In this document: piece after piece, positions 27,500 to 39,339 of the stretch
How positions within the stretch are numbered: position 1 is the stretch's first letter
Layout of the letters: each line of letters starts with the position of its first letter
From: Epiperipatus broadwayi
Lineage: Eukaryota > Onychophora > Udeonychophora > Euonychophora > Peripatidae
Direction of reading: 5' to 3'
Length of the DNA: 64,000 nt
Assembly (NCBI GenBank): GCA_028023455.1
Contig: JAQFVV010000056.1
Span: 124,001 to 188,000, forward strand
Made by a program: the position numbers and the translations under genes
The notes under the pieces: model-generated
What the model was told of the DNA's origin: nothing
The model's input: the letters and a program-made list of their open reading frames with translations, nothing else
Database searches by the model: none

Positions 27500-28545
27500 T
27501 ATCCATAAACATTGATGCATTTGGTCATAGCCTTACAATAAACTATCTTCCTAAATCATTAATCTCACAAATCCAACAAATATTAATGGCCTTACATTGC
27601 AATCAAGACAAATTCTTATGTTCCTTTTAATGCACCCATGTTTGTGACTACAAACTTCATGATGATAAATCATTTAGATTTTATAGATTTTACTTCAAAT
27701 GCTAAAATCTTACATCTATCACCACTATTTCCTATGAAATAAACTTGGCCATTTACTATTTATTAATGGCAACACATCTAAGCTAATATTATATAAATGA
27801 CCCTGTTCCATCTGAGTTCTTAAAATTTGGACATACTATCTCTAATTCTTTATAATTAATGTGTTGATACTCATTTAATTTAGTTTTTAGGACTTTAACA
27901 TTATTCTGACATTCAGTTCTATACTTTTATGTGTTAGTTTCTATTTCCTGAGTTCAACTTTTCACTTTTTCTATACTATCCTCTAACCTATTGATTTTTA
28001 TTTGCTTCTGATTTTAAGTCCTTTCCATTTTAATCTCTAGTTCATTAAATTTAACTTTCAAATCATTTCTTTGTTCATGTGACATTTTTATTTCATGAAC
28101 TAACTCTGTATGCCCATGCTTGATCTCTTGTTTCAAACTATTCTCTAACTCATATTAGCCTTCTTCTATATTCATAATGAATATTTCCAGGCCTTGCTTC
28201 ACATCTAGTTTAAGCTCTTTTTGGCTTTGCTTCTTTAATATTTGATTATTTTCGCATTTTTCTTGATTTGTTTCAATTCCTATTTAACAACTTCCTGATC
28301 TTGTTTAAATTGTTTCAGTATTTCTTGACTTCCATTGAGCTTATTCATTAAATCTCTTGTTAAATTTTCCTGACTGTTTAATTTCTACCATTAAATATTA
28401 CAACACTGCCATTATAGATTTGTTTTGATCAGTTTTTGATGTGACAAGAGACTTTCTTAACTTCTCTCCCCTGTCGTAATATTTCTAACTCTTTTAAATT
28501 TTCCACAATTTATTTCAGATTTATATTTATGAAACAACATGATCT
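27500..28545 (-). pseudogene. CCL coiled-coil and Cys-region frame, heavily broken (copy B)
   Basis: The same protein as in copies A, D and E is recognisable in pieces: sense-strand blocks equivalent to LMNKLNGSQEIL, QSQK, MKIEEG and the IEKYRTECQ region (about 28440-27860), then a region matching the KSKWFYHHEVC domain of copies D and E (about 27700-27500). Stops and small indels are frequent, so no protein can be made. This is the most decayed of the four longer copies, consistent with it also hosting another insertion. Confidence 0.6.
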
Positions 28546-29559
28546 CCCCCCTCAATTAAATATCTCAGACCAATTAAATGAATAACATATTCTCATTTGC
28601 TGAATCCTGTAAATTAATTAAATTTATATTCACACACATTTCAACTCATGTAATATATACTTTTAATATAAAATACAAAAATAGCATCATCTTTCAATAG
28701 TGATTGACATGCCTATCCAAAATATTTTATCCCAACCTAATGTGTATACATTTATTTATTTTAAAATTCAACTTATATTGCAAATAACATAGTGTAAATT
28801 TCATGACTAGGCTCAAAAGACTCTGTATCACATGAGCATTAATGTTTTTCATCTATTATCCAAACTAATTAGGATACAATATCTTCATTAAAATAAGCTA
28901 GCTTCAAAAACTTTTCATTATTTATTTTATAGTTGCTTCATGAGGAAAACTCAATAATATTTATTAGTAAAGAGCCCACATTCCTTTGGCATTTTACTAA
29001 CATATATCACAAAACTAGTGCTTTGATGTCACAAATATAAACTCTTATTTTTATTATTACACAAGCCCAGTCATTGTTATCTGGTACTTTGCCTTCACAT
29101 GACATTATTTGGCATATTTATTGCATTGGTTGTAAAGCAAGATACATAATTGATTACAAGAGTACATAAGTGTTGGATAAAAATTTTAATAAAAACAATA
29201 GTTAAAAAAACAGAGGAAAATAATTCTTTTTGTTTACAAACTTAAAGTTGTTAGTGTCATCTCTAAGATTAAAGTTCAGAGTTCTGAAGTCAGTAATTCA
29301 AAGTTCTCTTTCAAGATAATTTTATTTGACCTATAAGTGATTACAAAAAAAATAAAAATAAAAAATAACAAGAAATAACTAGACGAGGTTACAGGGTGGT
29401 ATATACAAAGAAGAAATGATTCAAAAGTCAGTAGAATATAACCTGTGGATGCAAGGTGAATATTAATCATCTAATCTATAACGAAATACCTTTGTTATTA
29501 AACCCTGTTTTGGAAAGTTATGGTTGGAGGATTTTATCAAATAATAATAAGATATTAAA

Positions 29560-31290
29560 TCATAATAAATATTTTCATATAAATTATTTAGGGGTTGGTT
29601 GGAGAGGTGCTGTTTAGACCAGTTGTGAATTCCCATGTTAGTATGGCCAGGTATGGATCGGCCTCTCTCTTGTCTGTTTCTTGGATATTTTTAATTATGC
29701 TGAGGAAGCAGTTATTGATTTCGTTAAGCGGTAATTTTTGAAAAATCACCTTGCATCTGGTCAACCAGATGGCAAAGTTTATGTAGGTGGCGAGCCTGAT
29801 TTCAGCGAAAATGCCTCTATTTAAAACCCCTTCAAGAGATGTTAGATCTGGACCATTATTATCAATGTGTTTCTGGAAGTTTTGTCTTAGTCCTTGCCAG
29901 AGCGGACAAAGGCGAAGGATATGGTCCATATCTTCTGGGCTGGAAAGACAGAGACAACATATGGGATCTATGCGGAAGCCTCTTCTATTAAGAAATATAG
30001 CAGTGGAGAGGCTACCAAGGTTAATTTTGAGAAGGAAGTCTGTGTGTTTAGGTGCTAGTTTCAATCTACGGGCTAGTTTGCGCAGTTTGTTTATGTTGAT
30101 GGGGAGGTAAGTGTGTGCCTTCTGGGTATTTGAGTTGGATAGGTTGAAGGCTTCCCAATAGGTTATTTTTGAATTGAACATAGTCGGGAAGGTACTATGT
30201 GCGTAAAAATGTATATTTGCATTTGAAGCCAGATGGGAGTGAACCTCTGAGGGGGCGGTCTATCAGTGGGAAGCACTTGCTCTTTGGGAAGCAGACATTG
30301 GAAGGTCCTGCAATTAGAATAAAGTTTATGGATCATATTGTAAGTTCTCTGTATTGCGAATACCTTTATTGAATGCAGTCCCAGTCCATTCATGTCTTTT
30401 GGCTTTTGAAGGGTGCGCAGACTGATAAATGATCTGCCCCCACCTCTACAGAGTCGCAGACAATGGGATTCTACTTTTTTAATGAAAGCTTCTGTTGGTT
30501 TAAAACCCACAAGATAATATATAATCTTGGGGAGTATGAGGGAATTTAAGAGTGAAACCTTTCCAAATGTAGATATATATATATTCTTGAGAGCCATGTT
30601 ATGATGATGTCTATTTTGTTTAGTAGTCTTCGTTGTGTTTCCATCCTCATTGCTGTAGGGGATAGTGACATATTGAATCCCAAGAAAGGCTGAGGCATAG
30701 CTTGTAATGAACCTGTTATCCTGTTAGCTGTTTTGATATTCCAAATTGCTGATTTGTTCCTGTTAACGGTAAGCCCATGCGTCTGAGCATAGTGCTGTAA
30801 TAGGCTTTCAAGAATGTTTATTTCTTCATGTGATTTAAGAAACACCACTACATCATCCATGTAGGAGATGTGGGAGATGTTTTCATTAAGAAGAGGGATG
30901 GAGATCCCAGGCAGTGCATCCTCAATGCTCAAAAGCAAGGGATTTATATAGATCATGAAGAGGAGAGCACTTAATGGGAGCCCTGGGGAATGGAGATGCA
31001 GGGTTTGAACCCAGGGGCAATTCTCCCATTTAGAGAAAAAAAATCTCTCGATTTGCTAGGAGATTCTCTATGATCTGAATGTATGCCAAAGGAACATGAA
31101 GAGCCTCTAGTTCACCAAGTAGTACATCTATTCGGACAGAGTCAAAAGCCCCGGCAAAGTCTAGTTGGACTGCGACTGGCCGGGATTGTTTTGTTCTACG
31201 GATATGATCAACGAGGAGTCGAAATCGGCTTACAGCATCACCAGTTGATGAACCCCTCTTAGCATATTGATGCCTGGAAAGTTTTAAAAT
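29560..31290 (-). mobile_element. Non-RTE LINE, 5'-truncated, comparatively GC-rich
   Basis: Minus-strand non-LTR retrotransposon fragment carrying the reverse transcriptase from just before its first catalytic block to the C-terminal end. Its base composition is visibly richer in G+C than everything around it. It ends in AT-rich DNA below 29580. The clade is unclear: it is not RTE (different motif wording, and a Cys-rich C-terminus), and Jockey/I/R1-like or Tx1-like families are possible. Confidence 0.85.
29588..31285 (-). pseudogene. LINE reverse transcriptase with C-terminal Cys/His (zf-RVT-like) region
   Basis: Three overlapping frames (30956-30546, 30597-30163, 30181-29588, all minus) plus an upstream frame (31285-30960) make one protein broken by a few frameshifts. 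In order: QYAKRGSSTGDAV, QLDFAGAFDSVR (catalytic Asp), a block equivalent to PQGSPLSALLFMIYINPL, SYMDDVVVFLKS (catalytic Asp pair), GLTVNRNKSAIWN, a thumb region with LRLCRGGGRSF, and at the C-terminus NRRGFRIDPICCLCLSSPED followed by MDHILRLCPLW. That C-x2-C...H-x3-C arrangement is typical of the zf-RVT region of many LINE proteins. No RNase H domain was seen. At least two frameshifts and one stop (in the stretch before the PQGSPLS block) make it non-functional as read. Confidence 0.88.
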
Positions 31291-33315
31291 CAGTTTTTTT
31301 TTTCTTTAAAAAAAAAAAGCATTTGTTAGAATATCAATTTATAAAAGTTTATGTTCTAATAAGTTTTTTTTTTGTTGTTATTCTGACAAATAAGTAATTT
31401 AAAGAAATATGATTAGAAAAATAATAAAATGTAATTTATTTATTTATTAGAAGTTAGTATTCTGATAATGTCTCTAAGCTTTTCTTTTGTTTCATAATTG
31501 TCATTAGCTGATCATAAAACTTTTAAGTTTATTTTATTAAACAACCAAGTTATGGACAAAAACAAGTATTATAAAATGGTCACAATAGTGCATCATGATT
31601 AGATCTGCAGGTGTGCCATTTATCCTAAATGATGTAGACTGAATTGATTCTTTATCTTTGGCCTGATATGTGATCAAACCTCAAGTGCCATTTCTGAGTT
31701 CTAAATATAGCAAATATTTATGTTTGTAAAGAGAGATGGTTAACTGAAAGTACCTCTCTCACAGAATATGTGTTTATGGAAAGGTGAAGAAATATAATTC
31801 AGAAAAATATGATCTGCATAAATTAAAACTTGAAGCAGCTAAAGGAATTTTAAAAAAATATTATTTCTATATTGTCTTCAATGCTGAAATACACTCCATA
31901 ATGAAAAGCAAATAAACAAAAAAACATGTTAAACTTAACATAAAAGGGATTTTCAACTGAAGTCAATGATAAAGCTTTAGTGTTCAAAAGGGTAATCACT
32001 TGAAAAATGATAATGTTTAAATATTTATTATTTTATAATTTAATGTAATGATGTTTTAAATATTTTATATGTCTTATTGTATAATACATATTTCTTTTTG
32101 TTAGTTATTAATCTGACCTTCTTCTTCTCTTTTCATAAGTTCTACCATTTAAATTATAAATTAAATTTATAATAGCTAAGGAAATAAGAATTCATGTTCT
32201 ACTGAATTAGTCATGGTTGTGTTTTTAATAATACTGAAGGTGTAGAATATTCCCCTATGGATTTCCAAACATTGGAATGGCACTCTGGTTTTTAACCTAA
32301 TATAAATTTGTAATCCATAGAGGATATAATTTCCCTTCAATCATTTAGGAGTGATTAATGGTCTAAAAAGGTGACATAGTTTGTAATATTTTTATTATTA
32401 TAGTTATGTCTGACCATTAGTAAATTAGATTGTTAACCCTATCTTCTTTCATTACTGTTTTATGGATTTGAATGTAAAATCTCAAAGATTATTTTAATTA
32501 TTAAGCACTAACATTTCATGTCTATATGATTATTATAATTTGTGCTAAATTAACTTTGATGATCACATTTGGCAAATGGCATGACCATTCCAATTTAAAA
32601 ACATTTTATTTAAAAAGCATTTTATAACTTTGCTATTTCTCAAGTCATATATTCTTACACCTCTATTTTTCAGAAAACAATTCAACAACCCACTCTAAAT
32701 TCAAACTTTTAACAATGCACAACTAAAAATTTAAAATTATCTATTGAGTCATTACTCTGTTTAATCTAGCACAAGTATACACAAAAATAGCTTATATTTA
32801 TTGATATCATTAATTAAATATTTTAATTCTATATATATTATACGACTTTACATCTCTCATGGGTCATGGATAAATACTCAAACTCTTGTTGGGCAGCCAG
32901 AATGTAAAGACATATATATACTATAAATAATTTAAGTTCTTTTTATAATATTTATTTAAACATTTATATGTATTATTACAAAATGTAATGGATAATATTC
33001 TAAACCATAAGAACAATGTTAATGAAGCAACAATGTCTCATAAATAGCAATATTTCCTTGTTAGACAACCCAAAAAATATTTAAAAAAACTAATAAAAGC
33101 TAAAATGTAATGGTTAAATAAGTTCTGTTCTCTCAATAATTTTCAGATTTGGGTAATTATGAATATAACAAAAATATTATAACTGAGCAGGGTTAACTGG
33201 TCTGTGTCTCATAAATTTAGACAATCACATATAATAAATAAAATCATAAATCCAGTGATTTTCTCCACTTATGCACTAAATATTAAATATATTTAGAAAA
33301 TATTATTCTCAACAA

Positions 33316-33823
33316 TGGGATCTCAGCTGAAGTCATATATATGCTACAATGTGATAACAGACACTAATAAAAATTTTCTTTTCAAATTATCTTCATTAGA
33401 TAATTTCACTTCTTAAAAAAAAATGAATAAAAGCATAATGATAACTTTATGATAAAATATTTATTAAAATCTTTTTCATTAATAATTTTAATTAATGTAA
33501 TCTTACCTACCATTCGATATAATATAAAAAATATAAGAAACATAACTTACTTTTAAAAAAAAGTAACAATATTAATACTTCTTTTTTCACTCTATATACT
33601 TATAATGAGAGAAAGAGTTTGATAATAATCCTTTTTAATAATAATTAAATAAATAATTATTATAATTGATAATATTTAATTATTGAATATTGTATTTATC
33701 TGAAGTGGATGGTCTCAAAGTTGTGAGTGGAGTGATTTTGACAATAGTAAATAAAAATGCAATAATATTTTATAATATATATCATTAGCATTTCCCATAC
33801 GTTTTAGAATATTTTCATTTACA
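33316..33823 (+). repeat. CCL 5' terminal direct repeat (LTR-like), copy D
   Basis: Starts TGGGATCTCAGCTGAAGTCA and matches 36572 onward, and also the 3' repeats of copies B (26488, minus), E (39056, plus) and F (48523, minus). It ends TTTACA. The 3' third differs from the sequence before TGGCTGCCCAA in copies A and C, so either two LTR subfamilies exist or one has been rearranged. Confidence 0.65.
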
Positions 33824-34665
33824 TTGTAGCTGCCCAACAAGAACTCAAGCATTTATCCACAAGCTATAAAATCATATAATAATATGTAGATAGAATTAAA
33901 ATATTTGATTAGTGATCACAATTTAAATCAACTATTTTTGTATATGCTAGTGTTAGATTAAACAGGATAACGACTCAACAGATAATTTTTAAATTTGTGT
34001 TTATGCTTGTTAAGGGTTTAAATTTAGAGTGGGTTGTCAAATTGTTTTCTAAAAAATAGTTGTGTAAAATACTAGAATTGAGAAATAGCAAATTTGTAAA
34101 ATGCTTTATAAATAAAATATTTCATAAATATGCCAAAAAAGAGGATGCAGCAGCAAAGTACTAAATGATGATGCCTGGACATGCCATATAATAATAAAAT
34201 AAGAATTTATGTTTGTGATTTTAAAAACACTAAATATGCACTATATGTTAGTAAAATGCCAAAGAGAATGTAGGCTCATTATTAATAAATATTAATGAGT
34301 TTTTGTCATGAAGTAACTTTCAAATAATTAATAAAAATTATTTGAAGCTAATATTTTATTGAAGATATTATTATATCCTAGTTATTTTGGAAAATAGATG
34401 GAAAGGCCACTGGTTGAATTTGTTGACAATAGCATAATGCAAAGTCTTTTGAGCATAATCATAAAATTTATGGGATATTATACACAAAATAAGTTGAATT
34501 TAAAAAATTGTACACATTAATTTGAGATAATAATATTGTCTATAGGTAAAACAATCAATATTGAAAGGTGATGCTATTATGGTATTTTATATTAAAATGG
34601 TATATATACATGAGTTAAAATGTGTGTGAGTAGAAATTTAATTAATTTGTAGTGTTCAGCATATA

Positions 34666-35390
34666 GTGAATAGTAAGGTCTCAGACACATCAAAACTAAC
34701 CAAAATGAATCTAATGACAATGTTGCAGAGTTTAATAGTAAAAATTAAACAAAATCAGGAAAATTTATCAAGAGATTTAATGAATAAGCTCAATGAAAAT
34801 CGAGAAATACTGAAACAAGAATTTAAACAAAAATTGAAACCAAGTCAGAAAGGCCTTAAACAGGAATTGGAACAAAACCAAAAAAAATATGGCAAGAATC
34901 AAATGGAAATGAAGCAAAGTCAGGAATATTAATCATGAAGATAGAAGAAGGCCAATGTGAGAAAGAATAGATTGAAATAAGAGATCATGGCACATAGAAT
35001 AAGTTTATGAAATAAAAATAGAACAAAAGCAAATAAATAATTTCAAAGTTAAGTTTAATGAAATAGAGATTAAAATGGAAAAAACTCAAAATCAAGTGCA
35101 AATAAAAATCAACAAGTTAAAAGGTAGTATTAAAAAGGGACAAAATTGAACTCAAGAGATAGGAGCTAAGGCAGAAACATATATATTGGAAAGTCGGGAT
35201 AAAGGTAGAGTCCTAGTAACTATGTGAAATGAGTATCAACAAATTAATGACAGAGTTAAAGAAGGTACAGAATAGACAAGAACAAGAGGTCCAAAAGTTG
35301 GAAATTCAAATAAAGCAAGGCCATTCATATTATGATATTAGATTAGATGTGATGCAATCCAAAATAAATGCCCAGGTTTCTTTCAAATGA
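34666..35390 (+). pseudogene. CCL coiled-coil protein (copy D), N-terminal part
   Basis: The longest intact piece is 34666-34932 (88 codons, opened by GTG in the ORF-finder sense; the true start is unknown). It contains KQNQENLSRDLMNKLNENRE, then KQEFKQKLKPSQKGLKQELE and MEMKQSQEY: successive short Gln/Lys/Glu repeats with a hydrophobic spacing that predicts a continuous coiled coil. Further pieces in other frames follow (MKIEEG-like, QMQIKINKLKG-like, a MDSRLDVMQSK-like end), with stops between them. Order and wording match copies A, B and E. Role inferred: multimerising Gag/ORF1-like structural protein. It could instead be a domesticated or unknown repeat-borne gene. Confidence 0.7.
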
Positions 35391-35837
35391 AATTCTATCA
35401 CATGCTTAAAAAGTGGTGATAGATGTAAGATTTTAGCATTAGAAGTAAAACCATTAAAATCTAAATGGTTTTATCATCATGAAGTATGCATTTGTAAATG
35501 TAGGCAAATAGACTGTGGACATGAGAATTTGTCTCAGTCATGGTACAGGACCAGTAATATGTCTTGGATTTATAAGATAAGTGATTTAGAAAATATGGTT
35601 TATTACAATGCTATGACTAAATGTATCAATCATTATGGATATAATAAATATCTAATTTATGACAACTATGTTTACAATTATATTAGGGATAAAGAATCAA
35701 TGTTTATCAGAAATAAAAGGGTTGATTTTATTAGTCAAAATTTGTGCAAACTATATAATACTATAAACTTATTTTTCAAATATCCAATTAGGATGAAATG
35801 TAAACTACAAGTGAATATAATTGTTGTAGGTTTTTAA
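35391..35837 (+). pseudogene. CCL Cys/His-containing domain of unknown type (copy D)
   Basis: An uninterrupted 149-codon frame follows an in-frame TGA at 35388-35390 (copy E has GGA, Gly, at that place, so the stop is a mutation). Key features: SGDRCKI, LKSKWFYHHEVCIC, a C-x-C-x-C cluster, GHENLSQS, then an aromatic-rich part with ISDLE, TKCI, YLIYDN and a basic tail (RMKCKL). Copy E conserves nearly every one of these blocks. The arrangement is not the canonical retroviral CX2CX4HX4C knuckle. I do not recognise the fold; a metal- or nucleic-acid-binding role is only suggested by the Cys/His and basic residues. Confidence 0.65.
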
Positions 35838-36571
35838 TTGTAATCTGATTAAAAAGTCCATGACATATAATTGTAAATAATCATTTACTTCATTGTTGTG
35901 GTGGTTTATTTTTAATAAACCATAGTTATTCATACAATGTTCATTGGTAATGATGATCTTACATTAATTGTTTATAATTTTCTTTATTTTTAGTAAGGAT
36001 AAAAATATGTGAAGTGCACATGTTGTCATCTATAGTTTCCTTGTAATCTATAAATAACTAAATAAAAAAACAATTAAGTCATATGTTTAATAAAGTATAT
36101 TTTATTATTTAAAATGAATTGGAAATAAGTGAACCATTTATTTATTAAATTTAAAAATGAAATATTTTGTTTCAGTTATTATCAAATGATAATATCTTAT
36201 TAGGATTAAAAGAAAGAGAATCACATGTTCGCAAGTCAATGTTTAAATAAAGGAAAATATTGTATTTTGTGTTATAGTTACATACTTTCTTTTGCTTAAA
36301 ATGTATTCAAAAGGTATAGCAATGAAATATGCAGTGAGTAAAACAACTTAGAAAAAGAAGCATGAGCTTCCCCTTCATTTGATATCTATATGATTAAAAT
36401 GAAATGGATATCAATAAATGATATGATGACCAACACAGCACTAAGATCATTATATTTATCACATTATAAGTGTCAACATGAATAATAATTGGATATCATC
36501 TAATGATTCAAATGGATCCCTATAATTGTTTTTCACTAGAAAAAGGTGGTAAAAGAAACAATACCAAATAA

Positions 36572-37420
36572 TGGGACTTTACATGAAGTTATATATAGGC
36601 TAAAGTGTGATAACAGACACTAAAAATGTCTTTAAATTATCTCTATCAAATAATATTCACTTCTTTAAAAAATTAGTAAAGGCATGATGTATGTAAATAA
36701 TATTTATTAAGCACAAGTAGTTCATTAGTAAAGTGAAAGGCTGAAAACCTATTGCATGTGCTTTTAAAATGCTTATATGACAGCCAATCAGATGTAATGA
36801 TGACTATATAGGAAGCTTGTGTCACAACACAAGACATTTAAGTAAAAAGAAAGGTGGGGAAAACCTTTTTCTTATAAAATCTGTCTTGTGTTGCAACTTA
36901 AGAGCTCCCTATACAGTCATCATAATGCCTTATTGGCTATCATATGAGCATTCTTAAAGCACATGTGAGAGGTTTTCAGCCTTTTACTCTAATTAAAGGC
37001 ATAATGGTAACTTTCATAAAATATGTATGTACTTAAGTCTTTTTTATTAAATGTAATCTTACCATTCAATATAACTTAGAAATTATATAATCATTTATTA
37101 AATTATAATATTAAATGATTATAATTATAAATAATATATTTATTTACAATTAAATAATTTAATTATTATTATTTAATAATATAGTTTAATTAAAATATAA
37201 TTATTATAATGTTATAATATAATAATTTAATTAATTTAAAATATAATATTTAAATTAATATAATATAAAATTAAATGACTAATCTAATATACTAGAATAT
37301 ATTTTTTTATAATTTATGCCCTCCCCCATTTTATTGTAATTAGTAGGTATAATATATATTTTAAATAATTAAAGCATACAATCATAAAAGGGTTAATTAT
37401 TACATTAAATAATTTATAAT
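36572..37420 (+). repeat. CCL 3' terminal direct repeat (copy D), interrupted
   Basis: Matches the 5' repeat from 33316 in two pieces: 36572-36700, and again from about 36993 (AATTAAAGGCATAATGG...ATGTAATCTTACCATTCAAT). The intervening DNA is the palindromic element at 36724-36993. The AT-rich end is too simple to place the outer boundary exactly. Confidence 0.6.
36724..36993. mobile_element. Palindromic MITE-like element, about 270 bp
   Basis: Near full-length inverted repeat. The left end ATTAGTAAAGTGAAAGGCTG at 36724 mirrors CAGCCTTTTACTCTAAT ending at 36993. Inner blocks also mirror: CATGTGCTTTTAA with TTAAAGCACATG, GATGACTATATAGG with CCTATACAGTCATC, and CACAACACAAGACA with TGTCTTGTGTTG. 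The centre is AAGGTGGGGAAAACCTTTTT. It has no coding capacity. Ends with ATTA/TAAT could be a short TSD or part of the palindrome. Confidence 0.8.
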
Positions 37421-37514
37421 TATTTAATGTTTTATTATTTAAATAATAAACATTTAAATTTAAATAAAAAAGAAAGGAATGTGTTTTGTGCTACAATAGT
37501 TAGAGAAACAATTC

Positions 37515-39315
<1,801 letters not shown>

Positions 39316-39339
39316 GACCTTCTGAATAGGCACCAGAAA

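Larger units (their letters stand above)
29123..32590. mobile_element. Insertion (containing a LINE) that splits CCL copy B/C
   Basis: This segment interrupts the leader of the minus-strand CCL element. It contains a LINE at about 29560-31290 plus AT-rich DNA on both sides (29123-29560 and 31290-32590) that I cannot assign. No unambiguous TSD was found, so several events may be involved. Confidence 0.5.
25960..33290 (-). mobile_element. CCL element copy B+C, split by a later insertion
   Basis: In sense (minus) direction the 5' part lies at 33290-32590 (copy C: upstream sequence, TTTACATTCTGGCTGCCCAACA, leader) and the rest at 29122-26000 (copy B: leader, coiled coil, Cys region, 3' untranslated region, terminal repeat from 26488). 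Compared with the continuous copy D, C ends and B resumes at the same point of the leader (around GGCATATTTAT / ATTTTATTTAAAAAGCATTTT). The 29123-32590 stretch therefore appears to be an insertion into one older element. The 3' terminal repeat begins TGGAATCTCAGCTGAAGTCA (26488 downward); its outer end is uncertain, near 25960. Confidence 0.7.
33316..37420 (+). mobile_element. CCL element copy D: LTR-like element encoding only a gag-like protein
   Basis: Best-preserved copy. A direct repeat beginning TGGGA(TCT/CTT) with ATATGC/ATAGGC, GTGATAACAGACACTAA and CACTTCTT blocks starts at 33316 and again at 36572. The first repeat ends ...TTTACA near 33823, directly followed by TTGTAGCTGCCCAACAAG, where a primer-binding site would be expected. 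Between the repeats lie a leader, a coiled-coil frame (34666-35390, broken) and a Cys/His-containing frame (35391-35837), then an AT-rich 3' untranslated part. No protease, reverse transcriptase, RNase H or integrase motif is visible. The second repeat is interrupted by a palindromic MITE-like insertion. The layout resembles gag-only non-autonomous LTR elements; this is inference. Confidence 0.65.

Noticed and set aside
29787-30110. 107-codon plus-strand frame with fairly normal codon use
   Set aside because: Antisense shadow of the LINE reverse transcriptase on the minus strand, which has the RT and Cys/His motifs.
33824-33842. Assigning the TGGCTGCCCAA site to a particular tRNA primer
   Set aside because: I could not match it to a tRNA 3' end, so it is reported only as a positionally plausible primer-binding site.
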